Made by a program: the position numbers and the translations under genes. From the IMG/VR virus record IMGVR_UViG_3300017717_000027, positions 1-34,581 of that record: a DNA stretch of 34,581 bases. One strand, written 5' to 3'. The notes under the pieces are model-generated. The model saw nothing but the letters and a program-made list of their open reading frames with translations, had not been told where the DNA came from and ran no database searches. Shown one piece after another: positions 16,742 through 24,509 of the stretch. Positions within the stretch are counted from its first letter, which is position 1; every line of letters begins with the position of its first letter. The DNA is from a virus.

Positions 16742-17453
16742 ACCAGGTCAATTCTTTGACGAAAATTATTACGAAAGAGGTGCAGAAACAGGTAAGAGTT
16801 TGTATTCACATTATAGATGGATGCCAGAACTCACAATACCTATGTGCCATCATATCGCCAAATACTTAGAATTAAAAGAAACAGATAAAGTATTAGACTT
16901 TGGTTGTGCCAAAGGATTTTCAGTATATGGTCTTAGACTATTAGGTTATAAGGCATATGGTGTAGATGTATCAGAATATGCAGTTAAGAAATCACCAGAA
17001 GAAATAAGAAAGTGGTTAGGTGTAATAGAACCACAAGAAGAATTAACATGTGCTGAAGGTGGTTATGACTGGATACTTTGTAAAGATATATTAGAACATG
17101 TACCCTATGAAAATATAGAACAACAACTGGAAGTATTTTACAAAGGTGGTAAAAGATTATTTGTAATTGTACCTATAGGTCGTAATGGTAAATATTTAAT
17201 TGATAGTTATGAACAAGACAAGTCACACTTTATCAAAGAAGATATAGATTGGTGGTCTAAAAAGATAGAAGACGCAGGTTTTAAGATAGACTTAGCAACT
17301 TATGATTTAGGTCCTTTTAAAAAGAACTGGCAATTTGAACCAGAAGGTAATGCCTTAATTATGGCAACAAGACCAAATACTTTACACGAAGATTTAATGA
17401 TAGGTTTTGAAGAAGAAAAAAGACAAAGAGAATTAGAAGAAGAAGACGAATGA
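16725..17453 (+). CDS. Class I SAM-dependent methyltransferase
   Basis: A 242-residue protein with Rossmann-type SAM motifs: VLDFGCAKGFS (57-67, motif I), YGVDVSEYA (motif II acidic residue), and ILCKDILEHV plus the post-motif strand FVIVPIG. The N-terminal about 50 residues contain tyrosine-rich YYERGAETG, a start seen in sugar and small-molecule methyltransferases. The likely role is O- or N-methylation of a cluster intermediate or sugar. It overlaps the radical SAM gene by 17 bases and the next by 4. Confidence 0.8.
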   Translation: MKTLFKPGQFFDENYYERGAETGKSLYSHYRWMPELTIPMCHHIAKYLELKETDKVLDFGCAKGFSVYGLRLLGYKAYGVDVSEYAVKKSPEEIRKWLGVIEPQEELTCAEGGYDWILCKDILEHVPYENIEQQLEVFYKGGKRLFVIVPIGRNGKYLIDSYEQDKSHFIKEDIDWWSKKIEDAGFKIDLATYDLGPFKKNWQFEPEGNALIMATRPNTLHEDLMIGFEEEKRQRELEEEDE

Positions 17454-18982
17454 TTATATTAGGATTGTACTTTGGTCATAATGCTGCTGCCTGTGTACTG
17501 AAAGATGGCGAAGTATTAATTAATTGGGAACTAGAAAGATTTACGAGAATAAAACATGACTTTGGTTTTAGTCAGGAATTTATTGATAAAACATTAGAAC
17601 ATTGTGGTTTAACAATGAATGATGTTGACCATATTGCATGTAATAATCCAGGCACAATTACTAGATGGATTGAACAACACATGCCAGAAAGAAAATTAAA
17701 TTTTGAAGTACCTAGTGCAAAGACTTTAGAATATAAAAAGTTTGATAGAGGTTATATTGTTAATCATCATTTAGCACACGCAGCTTCAACATACTATACA
17801 AGTCCTTTTGATACTGCCACAATCTTTACATGGGACGGTGGTGGTGATAGTGAGAACTCTAGTGTATCACAAGGTGTTGGTAATAAAATAGAACAATATA
17901 AACCTGACGCAAGAAAGAACTTAGCGGCATACTGGTCAAGCATTACAATTAATAATTATAGAATGAAAAGAGTACATGCTTGGGATCCAGGTTCTGGTGC
18001 AGGTAAAGTTATGGGTCTTGCAAGTTATGGTAATGCTAATGAAAACTTGATAGAAAAAATAGAGCGAACATTATCAGAGGCACCAAGACATGAATATTAT
18101 GACCCACGTGCCAGAGCATATAACAATTGCGAAGACTTATCAGATACAAAAACATCTAATAGTCAAAATGTGGCAGCAAGTTTACAAAGTCTTACTACAC
18201 GAACACTATTAACTGAAATAAAGAATATTTACACAGGTAATCAAAACTTATGTTATGCAGGTGGACTTGCGTTAAATTGTATTGCAAATAGAGAGATTAT
18301 CAAACAGACAAAGTTTGAAAAATTACATGTTCCTCCGTTTCCTAACGACACAGGATTAGCGATAGGGTGTGCTTTGTACATCTGGCACCATGTGTTAGAT
18401 AACCCTAAGAAAACATCATATTTTAGTCCTTATACAGGACCAGATTATAATGTAGGACAACCTGACATTGAAAGAGTTGGTAACCTACTTGCAGATAATA
18501 AAGTTATATGTTACTATGAAGGTCGTAGTGAGAGTGGACCTAGAGCATTAGGACATAGAAGTATTTTATGTAATCCAGGTATTGATGGCATAAGAGATAG
18601 ATTAAACTACAAAGTAAAAATGAGAGAATGGTACAGACCATATGCACCCATTATACCTGAAGAAAATGCCAAAGAAATGTTATTAGATTATAACGAATGG
18701 TCACCTTATATGCAAACAAGTGCCATAGTTAAACACGAATATGATGAGGCATTATCAGGCGTTACACAAGTTGATGGTAGTACAAGAGCACAAATTTTAA
18801 AACATGACCATAATGAAACACTATATAATATTATACAACAAAGTAAATTGCCTGCTTTGTTGAATACAAGTTTTAACTACCAAGAACCTATAGTTGAAAC
18901 ACCTGAACAGGCGAAGGCAACATTTGATAGAATGAAAGATGTTGATGTATTAGTAATTGGAGATAAAATATATGAAAGATAG
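17450..18982 (+). CDS. Carbamoyltransferase, NodU/CmcH/TobZ family
   Basis: A 510-residue protein. The N-terminal Kae1-like domain shows FGHNAAAC near the start, NHHLAHAAST and WDGGGDSE. The C-terminal YrdC-like part shows YEGRSESGPRALGHRS, WYRPYAPIIPEE and LNTSFNYQEPIVETP. These are the hallmarks of O-carbamoyltransferases, which make carbamoyl-AMP from carbamoyl phosphate and ATP and transfer it to a hydroxyl, often on a sugar. Length is somewhat shorter than most relatives (about 570-600). Published work shows that a phage member of this family can act on 5-hydroxymethylcytosine in DNA. ATGA overlap with the methyltransferase gene. Confidence 0.9.
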   Translation: MIILGLYFGHNAAACVLKDGEVLINWELERFTRIKHDFGFSQEFIDKTLEHCGLTMNDVDHIACNNPGTITRWIEQHMPERKLNFEVPSAKTLEYKKFDRGYIVNHHLAHAASTYYTSPFDTATIFTWDGGGDSENSSVSQGVGNKIEQYKPDARKNLAAYWSSITINNYRMKRVHAWDPGSGAGKVMGLASYGNANENLIEKIERTLSEAPRHEYYDPRARAYNNCEDLSDTKTSNSQNVAASLQSLTTRTLLTEIKNIYTGNQNLCYAGGLALNCIANREIIKQTKFEKLHVPPFPNDTGLAIGCALYIWHHVLDNPKKTSYFSPYTGPDYNVGQPDIERVGNLLADNKVICYYEGRSESGPRALGHRSILCNPGIDGIRDRLNYKVKMREWYRPYAPIIPEENAKEMLLDYNEWSPYMQTSAIVKHEYDEALSGVTQVDGSTRAQILKHDHNETLYNIIQQSKLPALLNTSFNYQEPIVETPEQAKATFDRMKDVDVLVIGDKIYER

Positions 18983-19730
18983 AATTGACCACATAGTAAA
19001 ATGGATAAAAGATTATGCAAACAAATATAACAAGACAACATTAGTTATAGGTGTATCAGGTGGTATAGATAGTGCAGTAGCGTCAACGCTATGTGCTATG
19101 ACAGGTATCAAAGTCATACCAATTGTAATGTCAATTAAAAATAAAGATACATTAGCATTAGAACATGCTTGGTGGTTAGATGAGAATTTTGGTAATGTAA
19201 GTCGTAGAGTTATTAACTTAGAAAAAATATTCCATGAGTTTGAAAACGCAAGTAATTATCTAGGTGCTGATAGTAAATTAGCATTTGCAAATAGTCGTAG
19301 TAGATTAAGAATGATGATGTTATATCAAGTGGCACAAAGTAATAATGGATTAGTTGTAGGCACAGGTAATAAAGTAGAAGATTTTGGTGTAGGTTTCTAT
19401 ACTAAGTATGGTGATGGTGGTGTTGATATATCACCTATTGCAGATTGTATGAAAACAGATGTATGGAAAATTGCAAAAGAATTAAATATATTACAATCAA
19501 TACAAGAGGCAAAACCAACAGATGGTTTATGGGACGATGGAAGAACAGATGAAGACCAACTTGGTGTAAGTTATGAAGATTTAGAAAAATCAATGAAGCA
19601 AGACCAAATGAATGCTATTGTAACTAAACCTAGTGACCAAGAAAAAATGAAGATATATATAAAACACAGAAAACAAAACTTACATAAAATGGAACCTATT
19701 CCAGTATGTAGCATGGAGAAATTTAAATGA
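18972..19730 (+). CDS. NadE-like ammonia-dependent NAD+ synthetase
   Basis: A 252-residue protein, the usual size of ammonia-dependent NAD+ synthetases without a glutaminase domain. SGGIDSA (29-35) is the PP-loop, and GTGNKVEDFGVGFYTKYGDGG followed by DISPI and KTDVW is the NadE-specific signature. NadE adenylates a carboxylate (deamido-NAD) and amidates it. I choose ATG 18972, with GGAG about 9 bases upstream, over TTG 18957. It overlaps the carbamoyltransferase end by 11 bases and the next gene by 4. It may boost NAD+ for the dehydrogenase, or amidate another carboxylate. Confidence 0.85.
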   Translation: MKDRIDHIVKWIKDYANKYNKTTLVIGVSGGIDSAVASTLCAMTGIKVIPIVMSIKNKDTLALEHAWWLDENFGNVSRRVINLEKIFHEFENASNYLGADSKLAFANSRSRLRMMMLYQVAQSNNGLVVGTGNKVEDFGVGFYTKYGDGGVDISPIADCMKTDVWKIAKELNILQSIQEAKPTDGLWDDGRTDEDQLGVSYEDLEKSMKQDQMNAIVTKPSDQEKMKIYIKHRKQNLHKMEPIPVCSMEKFK

Positions 19731-20872
19731 AAGTAGGATTTATAGGACTAGGTAAACTAGGCAGAGACGCAGCTGAAGTATTAGCAGAAAAACATGATGT
19801 AACAGGTTATGACCCTAACATAGATGTACCAGGATTATCAGGTACACAAGAGCAAGCATGTAAAGGTAAAGATGTAGTTTTAATTGCAGTACAAACACCA
19901 CATATACCGGCATATGATGGTAAAGACCCAACATCACATTTACCACCAAGAGATTTTGATTATTCATATATCATAGAAGCAACAAAACAAGTTGACGCAT
20001 TGGTAGATAAAGGTACTTTAATTTCTGTTATATCAACTATGTTACCAGGTACTGTAAGAAAAGAAATACAACCACTTGTACAAAATGGTCAGTTTATTTA
20101 CAATCCTTATTTGATTGCACAAGGTACTGTAAAATGGGATATGAGAAATCCTGAAATGATTATGATAGGTACGGAAGATGGTGAAGAAAGTTTAGCAGTA
20201 GATATGTTGCATGACTTATATAATCCTATCTTAGAAAAAGAAGTAAGATATGAATTAGGTACATGGGAAGAAATAGAGGCACTCAAAGTTTTTTATAATA
20301 CTTTTATTTCTACAAAACTTGCATTAGTTAATATGATACAAGACACGGCAATGAATGTTGGTCATATGAATGTTGATGTTGTAACAAAGGCATTAGCAAA
20401 CAGTACGCAACGAATTATGGGACCTAGTTATATGAAAGCAGGTTTTGGTGACGGTGGTGGTTGTCATCCTAGAGATAATATCGCATTAAGAGTATTGAAT
20501 GAAAGATATGACTATGGTTATGATTTATTTGACGCTATTATGAAAGCAAGAGAAGAGCAAGCTCGTAATATGGCAAAATATTGTGTATCTTTTAAAATGC
20601 CAGTAGTAATACTTGGTAGAGGTTTTAAACCAGGTGTTGAACAAACAGCAGGAAGTCCTTCTTTGTTAGTTGGTTGGTATATTAAAAAGTTAACTACTAA
20701 TGAAGTATATTATGACCACGCACCAGATGAAGGTGCTTATACGTTTTTAATACACGATAAAGCAATGATACCAAAAGAATGGAATCCAGGTAGTTGTATT
20801 ATAGACCCTTATAGAGAATTAGGTCCAGTTAAAAATTGTGTGGTAAAACATTATGGTAACACTCGCAGATAG
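19727..20872 (+). CDS. UDP-glucose/GDP-mannose dehydrogenase family enzyme
   Basis: A 381-residue NAD-dependent dehydrogenase that would oxidise a nucleotide-sugar C6 alcohol to the uronate. It shows GFIGLGKLG (4-12, NAD-binding), AVQTPHIP, STMLPGTV, EIEALKVFYN (the conserved E..K..N helix) and GDGGGCHPRD with catalytic Cys246. A C-terminal GFKPGVEQTAGSPS corresponds to the GFK motif of the family. It is slightly short for the family, and spacing is normal. ATGA overlap with the NadE-like gene implies coupled expression. Confidence 0.88.
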   Translation: MKVGFIGLGKLGRDAAEVLAEKHDVTGYDPNIDVPGLSGTQEQACKGKDVVLIAVQTPHIPAYDGKDPTSHLPPRDFDYSYIIEATKQVDALVDKGTLISVISTMLPGTVRKEIQPLVQNGQFIYNPYLIAQGTVKWDMRNPEMIMIGTEDGEESLAVDMLHDLYNPILEKEVRYELGTWEEIEALKVFYNTFISTKLALVNMIQDTAMNVGHMNVDVVTKALANSTQRIMGPSYMKAGFGDGGGCHPRDNIALRVLNERYDYGYDLFDAIMKAREEQARNMAKYCVSFKMPVVILGRGFKPGVEQTAGSPSLLVGWYIKKLTTNEVYYDHAPDEGAYTFLIHDKAMIPKEWNPGSCIIDPYRELGPVKNCVVKHYGNTRR

Positions 20873-21341
20873 AAAGATTGGTACAAACGTATTAGTTAAT
20901 CTTGTTAATATACGTTCAACTCTACCACAAAAACTTGTAAGTGAACAAAGACATTTACAAAAAGATTATAATTCTTATGTAGAATATCTAAGTGCAAGGT
21001 GTGAAGCATTTGTAGATAGAGGTTGGAAAATTAATATAATGAATGATGTTATTGATGAAACTATTAATGATAGAAGTATTATACATCCTTTATTTCATTT
21101 TAAAAAATTTAAAAAACGAAAGTTTATACCAGAAGATGAGATAAGAAGTTATAATAAAATATTTGTTGCAGGTGTATTTTTACAACATCAAGTATTAGAA
21201 AAGTATCAAATGTTAAGAAGAACAAATCCTGAAACATATATTACACCTACAATATCATTTTGCCAAGAATGGGGATATGATACACAAAAAAATGAAAACT
21301 GGAAAAAACTTGTAACTTTAGATATGTTTGCTTATGTTTAA
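20853..21341 (+). CDS. Hypothetical protein in the sugar cluster
   Basis: A 162-residue basic protein without recognisable catalytic motifs. It has a helical N-terminal half (VEYLSARCEAFVDRGWKINIM), a Lys/Phe-rich region (HFKKFKKRKFIPEDE) and a C-terminal part with conserved-looking aromatics (ISFCQEWGYDTQ). It overlaps the dehydrogenase by 20 bases and the oxygenase by 8, so it is an integral member of the operon. Its role is unknown. Confidence 0.6.
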   Translation: MVTLADRKIGTNVLVNLVNIRSTLPQKLVSEQRHLQKDYNSYVEYLSARCEAFVDRGWKINIMNDVIDETINDRSIIHPLFHFKKFKKRKFIPEDEIRSYNKIFVAGVFLQHQVLEKYQMLRRTNPETYITPTISFCQEWGYDTQKNENWKKLVTLDMFAYV

Positions 21342-21966
21342 TATACCTTATTGGAAATATAATGTGGATCCTAAAAGTTATGATAGAGATACCATACTTG
21401 CAGATATAGAACATAACTATAGTTTAGATAGTGATAGAAATAAATGGGACGGCAACAATTACTTAAATAGTAAACTACATCATAGTAATAGAGATATAGA
21501 CAACCCTAAATTTAAAAAGATTAATTACAAATCTTTAGTGCCAGTTTACCATAAAATTTTTGATGGGTTTTGTAAAACGTTAGAACTTACATCTACCTTT
21601 TCATATGCATTTGATATTACAAATTATACTGCTATGAAATCAGGTCAATATATGCGACCACATAACCATATAGGTGATAGTGATTTTACTTGTATTCATT
21701 ATTTAAAGTTTAATCCTAAGAAACACCAATCCACAGTATTCCACAATGCCAATCATTGGGCAGACGATTATCAATATCTCAGACCCACGTTATATAAGAA
21801 ACTAGATATCAATAACGAAAAACATAGTTATCTTTTAAAATACTATAAACTACCTACTGAACAGGATACCTTTGTTATCACACCTTCCAGTTTGATACAC
21901 GAAGTACCACCTTTCAAATCAGACGAATTAAGGGTTACCTTAGTCGTAAATCTTCAAATTAAATAG
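21334..21966 (+). CDS. 2OG-Fe(II) oxygenase family protein
   Basis: A 210-residue protein beginning at ATG 21334; an upstream TTG at 21328 is unlikely. Residues 107-127 contain MRPHNHIG followed by CIHYLKF, giving an H-x-H metal pair (His110/His112). ITPSSLIHEVPP supplies the distal His189, and the Arg200 in DELRVTLVVN fits the 2-oxoglutarate-binding Arg. This pattern matches the phage 2OG-FeII_Oxy_5-type family common in T4-like marine phages. Substrate is unknown; hydroxylation of a protein, base or sugar are all possible. It ends the cargo cluster. Confidence 0.75.
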   Translation: MFNIPYWKYNVDPKSYDRDTILADIEHNYSLDSDRNKWDGNNYLNSKLHHSNRDIDNPKFKKINYKSLVPVYHKIFDGFCKTLELTSTFSYAFDITNYTAMKSGQYMRPHNHIGDSDFTCIHYLKFNPKKHQSTVFHNANHWADDYQYLRPTLYKKLDINNEKHSYLLKYYKLPTEQDTFVITPSSLIHEVPPFKSDELRVTLVVNLQIK

Positions 21967-21984
21967 AACAAAACAAGAACATTG

Positions 21985-22007
21985 GCTGTGCAGATTGTCG
22001 CACCAGC
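21985..22007 (+). other. Hairpin after the cargo cluster, holding an inverted repeat-element copy
   Basis: GCTGTGC (21985-21991) pairs with GCACCAGC (22000-22007) with one bulged C. No T-run follows, so termination is uncertain. Bases 21987-22003, read on the minus strand, resemble the intergenic element at 23759 and 27955 (identical 8-mer GTGCGACA, then CTG and CACA). A second interrupted palindrome, TTGCC-A-GGCAA, lies at 22017-22027. Confidence 0.4.
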
Positions 22008-22060
22008 ACTAAACCATTGCCAGGCAACGGAACTAATTTACATTTTTATGCCAATAGTTG

Positions 22061-22089
22061 TTGACTTTTTGGTCTTTTTCATGTATAGT
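22061..22089 (+). promoter_or_regulatory. Sigma70-like early promoter
   Basis: TTGACT (22061-22066), 17 bases, TATAGT (22084-22089). It is the first promoter after the 9-kb cargo cluster and drives a run of small genes. An ATG at 22101 begins 12 bases after the -10, the same spacing as at the primase promoter. Confidence 0.8.
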
Positions 22090-22124
22090 ATATCTATATT
22101 ATGAATAAAACAAAGGAAAACATT

Positions 22125-22328
22125 ATGACATATGAACAAATGAGTGACAAAATTACCAAGTTAATTGATAACGCTGAAGAAAAAATGAATGAGTTGATTG
22201 AAGACTATAACGAGAATAATAAAGAAAACACAGAAGTTGATACTGTTGATTTATCTAGTAAGTTTTCAGAATTACAAGATTACTTAGAAGACTATACAAC
22301 TGAGTTTAAAGAAGTAGAAATACAATAA
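22125..22328 (+). CDS. Small acidic helical protein
   Basis: A 67-residue acidic protein (many Glu/Asp, KITKLIDNAEEKMNELIEDY at residues 8-27), probably coiled coil. I prefer ATG 22125 because AAAGGA precedes it by about 8 bases. The in-frame ATG 22101 would add 8 residues and sits 12 bases after the -10, so a leaderless start there is possible. It is the first gene of an early operon. The function is unknown; small acidic early proteins often bind host proteins. Confidence 0.6.
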   Translation: MTYEQMSDKITKLIDNAEEKMNELIEDYNENNKENTEVDTVDLSSKFSELQDYLEDYTTEFKEVEIQ

Positions 22329-22347
22329 CTAGAAAGAGAGATATATT

Positions 22348-22527
22348 ATGAACACATTTTTTTCAATGACTACGATACTTGCTGCCATCATGGCGGTTGG
22401 TGCTATAGACGATTGTAAAGGACATTGTATGGGTAATGAAAACTGGACTATGTTTTTTATTATGACAGCAATAATGATTGTATCCATTATAATGACTATA
22501 TTAACTTTAAAGAAGGAGAATGCTTAA
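22348..22527 (+). CDS. 59-aa two-span membrane protein
   Basis: A 59-residue ORF. There are two hydrophobic segments (about 4-18 and 36-53) separated by a short loop with two Cys (DDCKGHCMG). The start follows GAAAGAGAG, and the stop forms a TAATG junction with the next gene. Hairpin-like topology with a Cys-containing loop in the periplasm or cytoplasm is likely. The function is unknown. Confidence 0.65.
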   Translation: MNTFFSMTTILAAIMAVGAIDDCKGHCMGNENWTMFFIMTAIMIVSIIMTILTLKKENA

Positions 22528-22871
22528 TGAGAAAAACATTTTTTTACGTTTTTGTTGCTTGGGTCTATATTTGGTCTTGGTCAATATTTAACGTAGTGAA
22601 AGCAGATGAACCAATAGTTTCAAAAGAGTATGTTGAAACAGTTGTTAGTCATGTAATTAGAAATATGAATAACATGGACCATAGCGAAGTGTTAAGTGAC
22701 GACCTTGCTAGAATTGCCCATATGTATACCATTGATATGTTGATAAGTGTACAGAAACATTTACCTTACATATTAGAAGGTGCTATAGCTGATATGAGAC
22801 TAAAAGCAGATAAAGAATATAAATGTAAACTACAAGGTGACAGTAAGAACAAGGAGTGTTATGACAATTAA
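22527..22871 (+). CDS. Exported hypothetical protein
   Basis: A 114-residue protein with an N-terminal signal: basic MRK, hydrophobic residues 5-22, and a likely cleavage after VKA (about residue 26). The mature part is helical and has two late Cys (YKCKL and KECYDN). AAGGAG lies about 10 bases before the ATG. A periplasmic location is inferred. It overlaps the next gene by 11 bases. No family is recognised. Confidence 0.65.
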   Translation: MRKTFFYVFVAWVYIWSWSIFNVVKADEPIVSKEYVETVVSHVIRNMNNMDHSEVLSDDLARIAHMYTIDMLISVQKHLPYILEGAIADMRLKADKEYKCKLQGDSKNKECYDN

Positions 22872-23097
22872 GACAAAAGAAGATATTATAGAAACATTAG
22901 AATATGCCATCAAAGATATTAAGAGTGGTATGGAAGAAAGTGGTATTGCAGAACTGGAAGATTTAGTGAAAGATATTAAGGATCCTAAAATGATGACAGT
23001 TGATTTAAAGAAACAGTATGATTGGAGAACTGATTACGATTGGACTGATTTGAATGACCATCCTGTAGATTTGCCAGATGGTTGGATAAAAGTATGA
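22861..23097 (+). CDS. Small acidic hypothetical protein
   Basis: A 78-residue protein. I use ATG 22861 because AAGGAG lies 4 bases upstream; an extension to GTG 22837 has no ribosome binding site. The N-terminal half is a charged helix (DIIETLEYAIKDIKSGMEES), and the C-terminal part is aspartate- and tryptophan-rich (YDWRTDYDWTDLNDHP). It is soluble. The function is unknown. It overlaps the preceding gene by 11 bases. Confidence 0.6.
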   Translation: MTIKTKEDIIETLEYAIKDIKSGMEESGIAELEDLVKDIKDPKMMTVDLKKQYDWRTDYDWTDLNDHPVDLPDGWIKV

Positions 23098-23123
23098 GTT
23101 TAAAAAAACGAAAGGAAACAATT

Positions 23124-23339
23124 ATGATTGCAGAATTAACATTTATTGATGAGTTGAAGGATATTAAGAACTCCTTAGGAGTAGGTACAGATAATGCTAC
23201 CTTTAAATTAATTGATACTATTCAGAGGAAGTGGGAGAAACAGGTAGACGATTTTGAGAAAGCAGTGGCACCACAGGATCCTGTAGAAATGGTTGAAGTA
23301 ATGGGTATTACAGGACTAGAACAAAACGAGAACAAATAA
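23124..23339 (+). CDS. Small hypothetical protein
   Basis: A 71-residue protein. ATG 23124 is chosen because GAAAGGA is 7 bases upstream; the in-frame start at 23082 lies inside the previous gene and lacks such a site. Mostly helical and acidic, it has a central KLIDTIQRKWEKQVDDFEKA segment. The next promoter begins 5 bases after its stop. No family is recognised. Confidence 0.55.
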   Translation: MIAELTFIDELKDIKNSLGVGTDNATFKLIDTIQRKWEKQVDDFEKAVAPQDPVEMVEVMGITGLEQNENK

Positions 23340-23343
23340 AGGC

Positions 23344-23372
23344 TTGACAAAAGCACTCTTTTATGATAGGAT
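23344..23372 (+). promoter_or_regulatory. Sigma70-like early promoter
   Basis: TTGACA (23344-23349), 17 bases, TAGGAT (23367-23372), with TGA ahead of the -10 (extended -10). The following ATG begins 12 bases after the -10 and no ribosome binding site is present, so the mRNA is probably leaderless. Confidence 0.75.
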
Positions 23373-23383
23373 ATAGACAATAG

Positions 23384-23761
23384 ATGGCAATAATTTATAC
23401 ACACAATACGTCTGGTGCAATAAGACGTTTAAAAAGAAGAAGACCCACTAAAGAATATATGATTGCTTTAGCAAAGCATATCAAGTATTTAAAAAAACTA
23501 GGTCTAAAAGTGAATGATAAAGGTAGAATTGTAATGAAACAAAACCCAAAATATACAACTGTTACATATAACGATATTTCAAAAGACAGTACGAAAAGAC
23601 TAGACGCAGAATACTGGATTAACAAAAAATTTTCAGGTGGTACAAAACCTGTAAATAACTGGCGACTTGAAGAAAGTAAAAATTTTACTATCGCTCCTGC
23701 CTACAACAAAGGTGCTTATCAAGTAATTACTAAATCTAACGTGAAAGACATAGGTAAGTAG
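23384..23761 (+). CDS. Basic hypothetical protein, probable leaderless mRNA
   Basis: A 125-residue, strongly basic protein. The N-terminal IRRLKRRRPTKEY (13-25) and AKHIKYLKKLGLKV look like a nucleic-acid-contacting helix region; the C-terminal half is mixed. The ATG sits 12 bases after the -10 box with no Shine-Dalgarno, implying leaderless initiation. Its stop codon is the first three bases of the conserved element at 23759. A DNA- or RNA-binding role is possible from charge only. Confidence 0.6.
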   Translation: MAIIYTHNTSGAIRRLKRRRPTKEYMIALAKHIKYLKKLGLKVNDKGRIVMKQNPKYTTVTYNDISKDSTKRLDAEYWINKKFSGGTKPVNNWRLEESKNFTIAPAYNKGAYQVITKSNVKDIGK

Positions 23762-23800
23762 TGCGACATCCTGTCACATTTACTTTTCTATTAAAGCATG
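23759..23800 (+). repeat. Conserved intergenic element, copy 1
   Basis: TAGTGCGACATCCTG (23759-23773), one variable base, then CACA, followed by a T-rich stretch and ATTAAAGCAT. The first 15 bases are identical to copy 2 at 27955, and similarity continues to AAAGCAT. In both copies the leading TAG is the stop codon of the upstream gene. Confidence 0.7.
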
Positions 23801-23819
23801 ATAGAGTTAACAATATATT
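23791..23819 (+). promoter_or_regulatory. Weak candidate promoter
   Basis: TTAAAG (23791-23796), 17 bases, TATATT (23814-23819), between the conserved element and the gene at 23846. Both boxes deviate from consensus; the support is the spacing and the location only. Confidence 0.3.
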
Positions 23820-23845
23820 ATTAATAACAACGAGGAGACTATAAT

Positions 23846-24172
23846 ATGACTACAAAAACTATACAACAAAAGATTAAAGAGAACGATTTATCTATGCAAG
23901 GTATTTTGAAAGAGTTTAACTCTTACGATAATCCTTTAGACAAAGCAAAATTTCTTAGAGAAATGGGTGGGTTAAATTTACCCTATGATGTGAATTGGGA
24001 GCGACTTGCTCAAGGATATGACGGCACGAAACCTTTTCCTGTCATTAAGAAAGTTGATGAAGATGAAGGTGACGAAGATATCCTTTCTGATAGAGTTTCA
24101 ATGGACTCTGTTGGTCATGCAGAAGGACATGGCGACCCTCTAACTAAAAGGGAGTTGGATGCGTTACTTTAG
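23846..24172 (+). CDS. Hypothetical protein
   Basis: A 108-residue protein, start set by GAGGAG 9 bases upstream. The N-terminal half is helical (TIQQKIKENDLSMQGILKEF), the middle has Gly/Pro turns, and an acidic segment (DEDEGDEDILSD) precedes a His/Gly-rich patch (GHAEGHGDP). No membrane segment is present. The family is not recognised. The stop overlaps the lipoprotein gene by 14 bases. Confidence 0.55.
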   Translation: MTTKTIQQKIKENDLSMQGILKEFNSYDNPLDKAKFLREMGGLNLPYDVNWERLAQGYDGTKPFPVIKKVDEDEGDEDILSDRVSMDSVGHAEGHGDPLTKRELDALL

Positions 24173-24509
24173 TATCGCAATAATATTTACAATGTTAACT
24201 GGTTGTGGAAGTATGAATGATAGAACTGTCCACGCCAGTTTATTTGTTGACCATTTAAATAATATGCCTATTGGTAAAACTAATTACTTTATGTGGCACA
24301 ATAGTGCTACAGGCAATCAAGGTAATGTTAAGATTGTGAATAGTTATGTACATAAGTCAGGTGCTAAATGTGTTGATTATCAATCTACAGTTAATATACA
24401 AGATAGCTGGCCAATGAATTTTCCTGGTAGTTTAGATAGAAGTACAGAATTTGGTAAGGCGTGTCAAATGCCTGACGGTAGATGGCGAATAATTGAAAGG
24501 GTAATGTAA
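24159..24509 (+). CDS. Exported lipoprotein
   Basis: A 116-residue protein with a clear lipobox, LTGC, with Cys16 after a hydrophobic core (4-13). The mature part carries two Cys (AKCVDY and KACQMP), Trp/Asn-rich, beta-looking, with a C-terminal segment WPMNFPGSLD... GRWRIIERV. It would be lipidated and placed in the inner or outer membrane. It overlaps the preceding gene by 14 bases and joins the next in a TAATG junction. The role is unknown. Confidence 0.75.
   Translation: MRYFSIAIIFTMLTGCGSMNDRTVHASLFVDHLNNMPIGKTNYFMWHNSATGNQGNVKIVNSYVHKSGAKCVDYQSTVNIQDSWPMNFPGSLDRSTEFGKACQMPDGRWRIIERVM

Noticed and set aside
23760-23778. The conserved intergenic element as a hairpin terminator
   Set aside because: Copy 1 could pair GACA with TGTC, but copy 2 has TGAC and loses the pairing. 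The shared part is primary sequence, so a terminator is not the explanation, although copy 2's T/A hairpin downstream may help end transcription.
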